From assembly GCA_036897095.1 (NCBI GenBank), contig JAYMSP010001671.1, positions 1 through 29,803 on the forward strand: DNA of 29,803 nucleotides. Reading direction: 5' to 3'. The notes below the pieces were generated by a model. That model did not search any database. It was not told the origin of the DNA and saw only the letters and a program-made list of their open reading frames with translations. The stretch comes from Plantago elongata (Eukaryota; Streptophyta; Magnoliopsida; Lamiales; Plantaginaceae). Made by a program: the position numbers and the translations under genes. Positions 29,396 through 29,803 of this stretch are shown here, in pieces (within the stretch, counting starts at the first letter, position 1; each line of letters opens with the position of its first letter).

Positions 29396-29803
29396 TAGGG
29401 GTGACCAAAAAAATCGAAATCCGAAAATCCGGATCGAAAATCCGACAATCCGATCCGATCCGATAGTTTCGGATCGGATTTCGGATCGGGTCGGATTAAA
29501 TCCGTCGGATTTTCGGATAATCCGAATTTAATCCGAAAAAAAAAAACTATCCTTCAAAAACGTTTTTATGGAGAGTAACAACTTTAAAACCCTAACCAAA
29601 CCCATATTCTCCTAATTCAGCCGTCATTCACTCATTCTTCTACTTCACAAATACATTCACAATCACCGTTCACCACCGATATTCCAATTCAGCCGTGACC
29701 CGTGACCGTGAGCCGTCATTCGATTTCAATTCACTCATTCTTCGACTTCACAAAAAGTTTGATGCGTCCAGTTATGAATACGTGGTGGTAAACGTATTGT
29801 CTT
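29396..29803 (+). mobile_element. hAT-like transposon end, continues past window
   Basis: TAGGGGTGACCAAAAAAATC then a dense array of AATCCG, GATCCGATCC and CGGATTTCGGATCGG words in both orientations (29420-29540) is typical of the subterminal repeats of plant hAT elements, where transposase binds. Downstream, AAAACCCTAACC then repeated ATTCAGCCGT, CATTCACTCATTCTTC and CGTGACCGTGAGCCGTCATT resemble a 5' leader. A transposase gene, if any, would lie beyond the window. Confidence 0.5.

Overview
The window looks like nuclear DNA of a flowering plant, probably a eudicot. It is AT-rich, its genes have several GT-AG introns, and the spaces between genes are full of plant-type mobile elements (Cassandra TRIM, Stowaway MITE, 5'-truncated LINEs, hAT-like ends). 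The species cannot be named from the sequence alone. There are no bacterial-style operons, CRISPR arrays, tRNA genes or functional rRNA genes.

Three protein-coding genes can be modelled exon by exon, all on the + strand. (1) Positions 3711-7049 hold a six-exon gene for a 603-residue NAC transcription factor with a C-terminal membrane anchor (NTL type). (2) Positions 13425-17111 hold a five-exon gene for a 431-residue IAA-amino acid hydrolase of the ILR1-like M20 family. It has a signal peptide and one intron that appears to use a GC donor. (3) Positions 20843-22629 hold a five-exon gene for a 310-residue heavy-metal-associated isoprenylated plant protein (HIPP) with two HMA domains and a C-terminal CNIM box. 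The three genes do not form a known pathway. They plausibly act in membrane-released stress transcription, auxin-conjugate hydrolysis and metal handling at membranes.

Left edge (1-1020): two near-identical copies of a LINE 3' end in minus orientation, lying between the arms of a long imperfect inverted repeat. Positions 1448-2172 are a complete Cassandra TRIM retrotransposon with a 5S-rRNA-like core in each LTR and a perfect 5-bp target duplication. Between the NAC and hydrolase genes (7050-13424) are an unrecognised degenerate coding-like stretch (perhaps an F-box relic), short tandem duplications, and a Stowaway MITE swollen by an internal minisatellite. The third intron of the hydrolase gene carries a roughly 390-bp foldback element. 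Between the hydrolase and HIPP genes lie a perfect 14-bp inverted repeat and a probable solo LTR.

Right third (22630-29803): no intact gene. A hAT-like element starting at 23770 appears to be interrupted by a 5'-truncated, frame-broken LINE (zinc-binding and RNase H parts, poly-A tail at 25926). Further right are a perfect hairpin, a pair of direct repeats starting TGTTGG that may be the LTRs of an old non-autonomous element, and a CGGAT-rich hAT-like end entering the right-hand repeat at 29396. No wholly new system is evident. The most useful observations are the Cassandra element, the GC-AG intron next to the intronic foldback, the matching intron positions in the two HMA domains, the possible soluble NAC isoform by intron retention, and the nested transposons.
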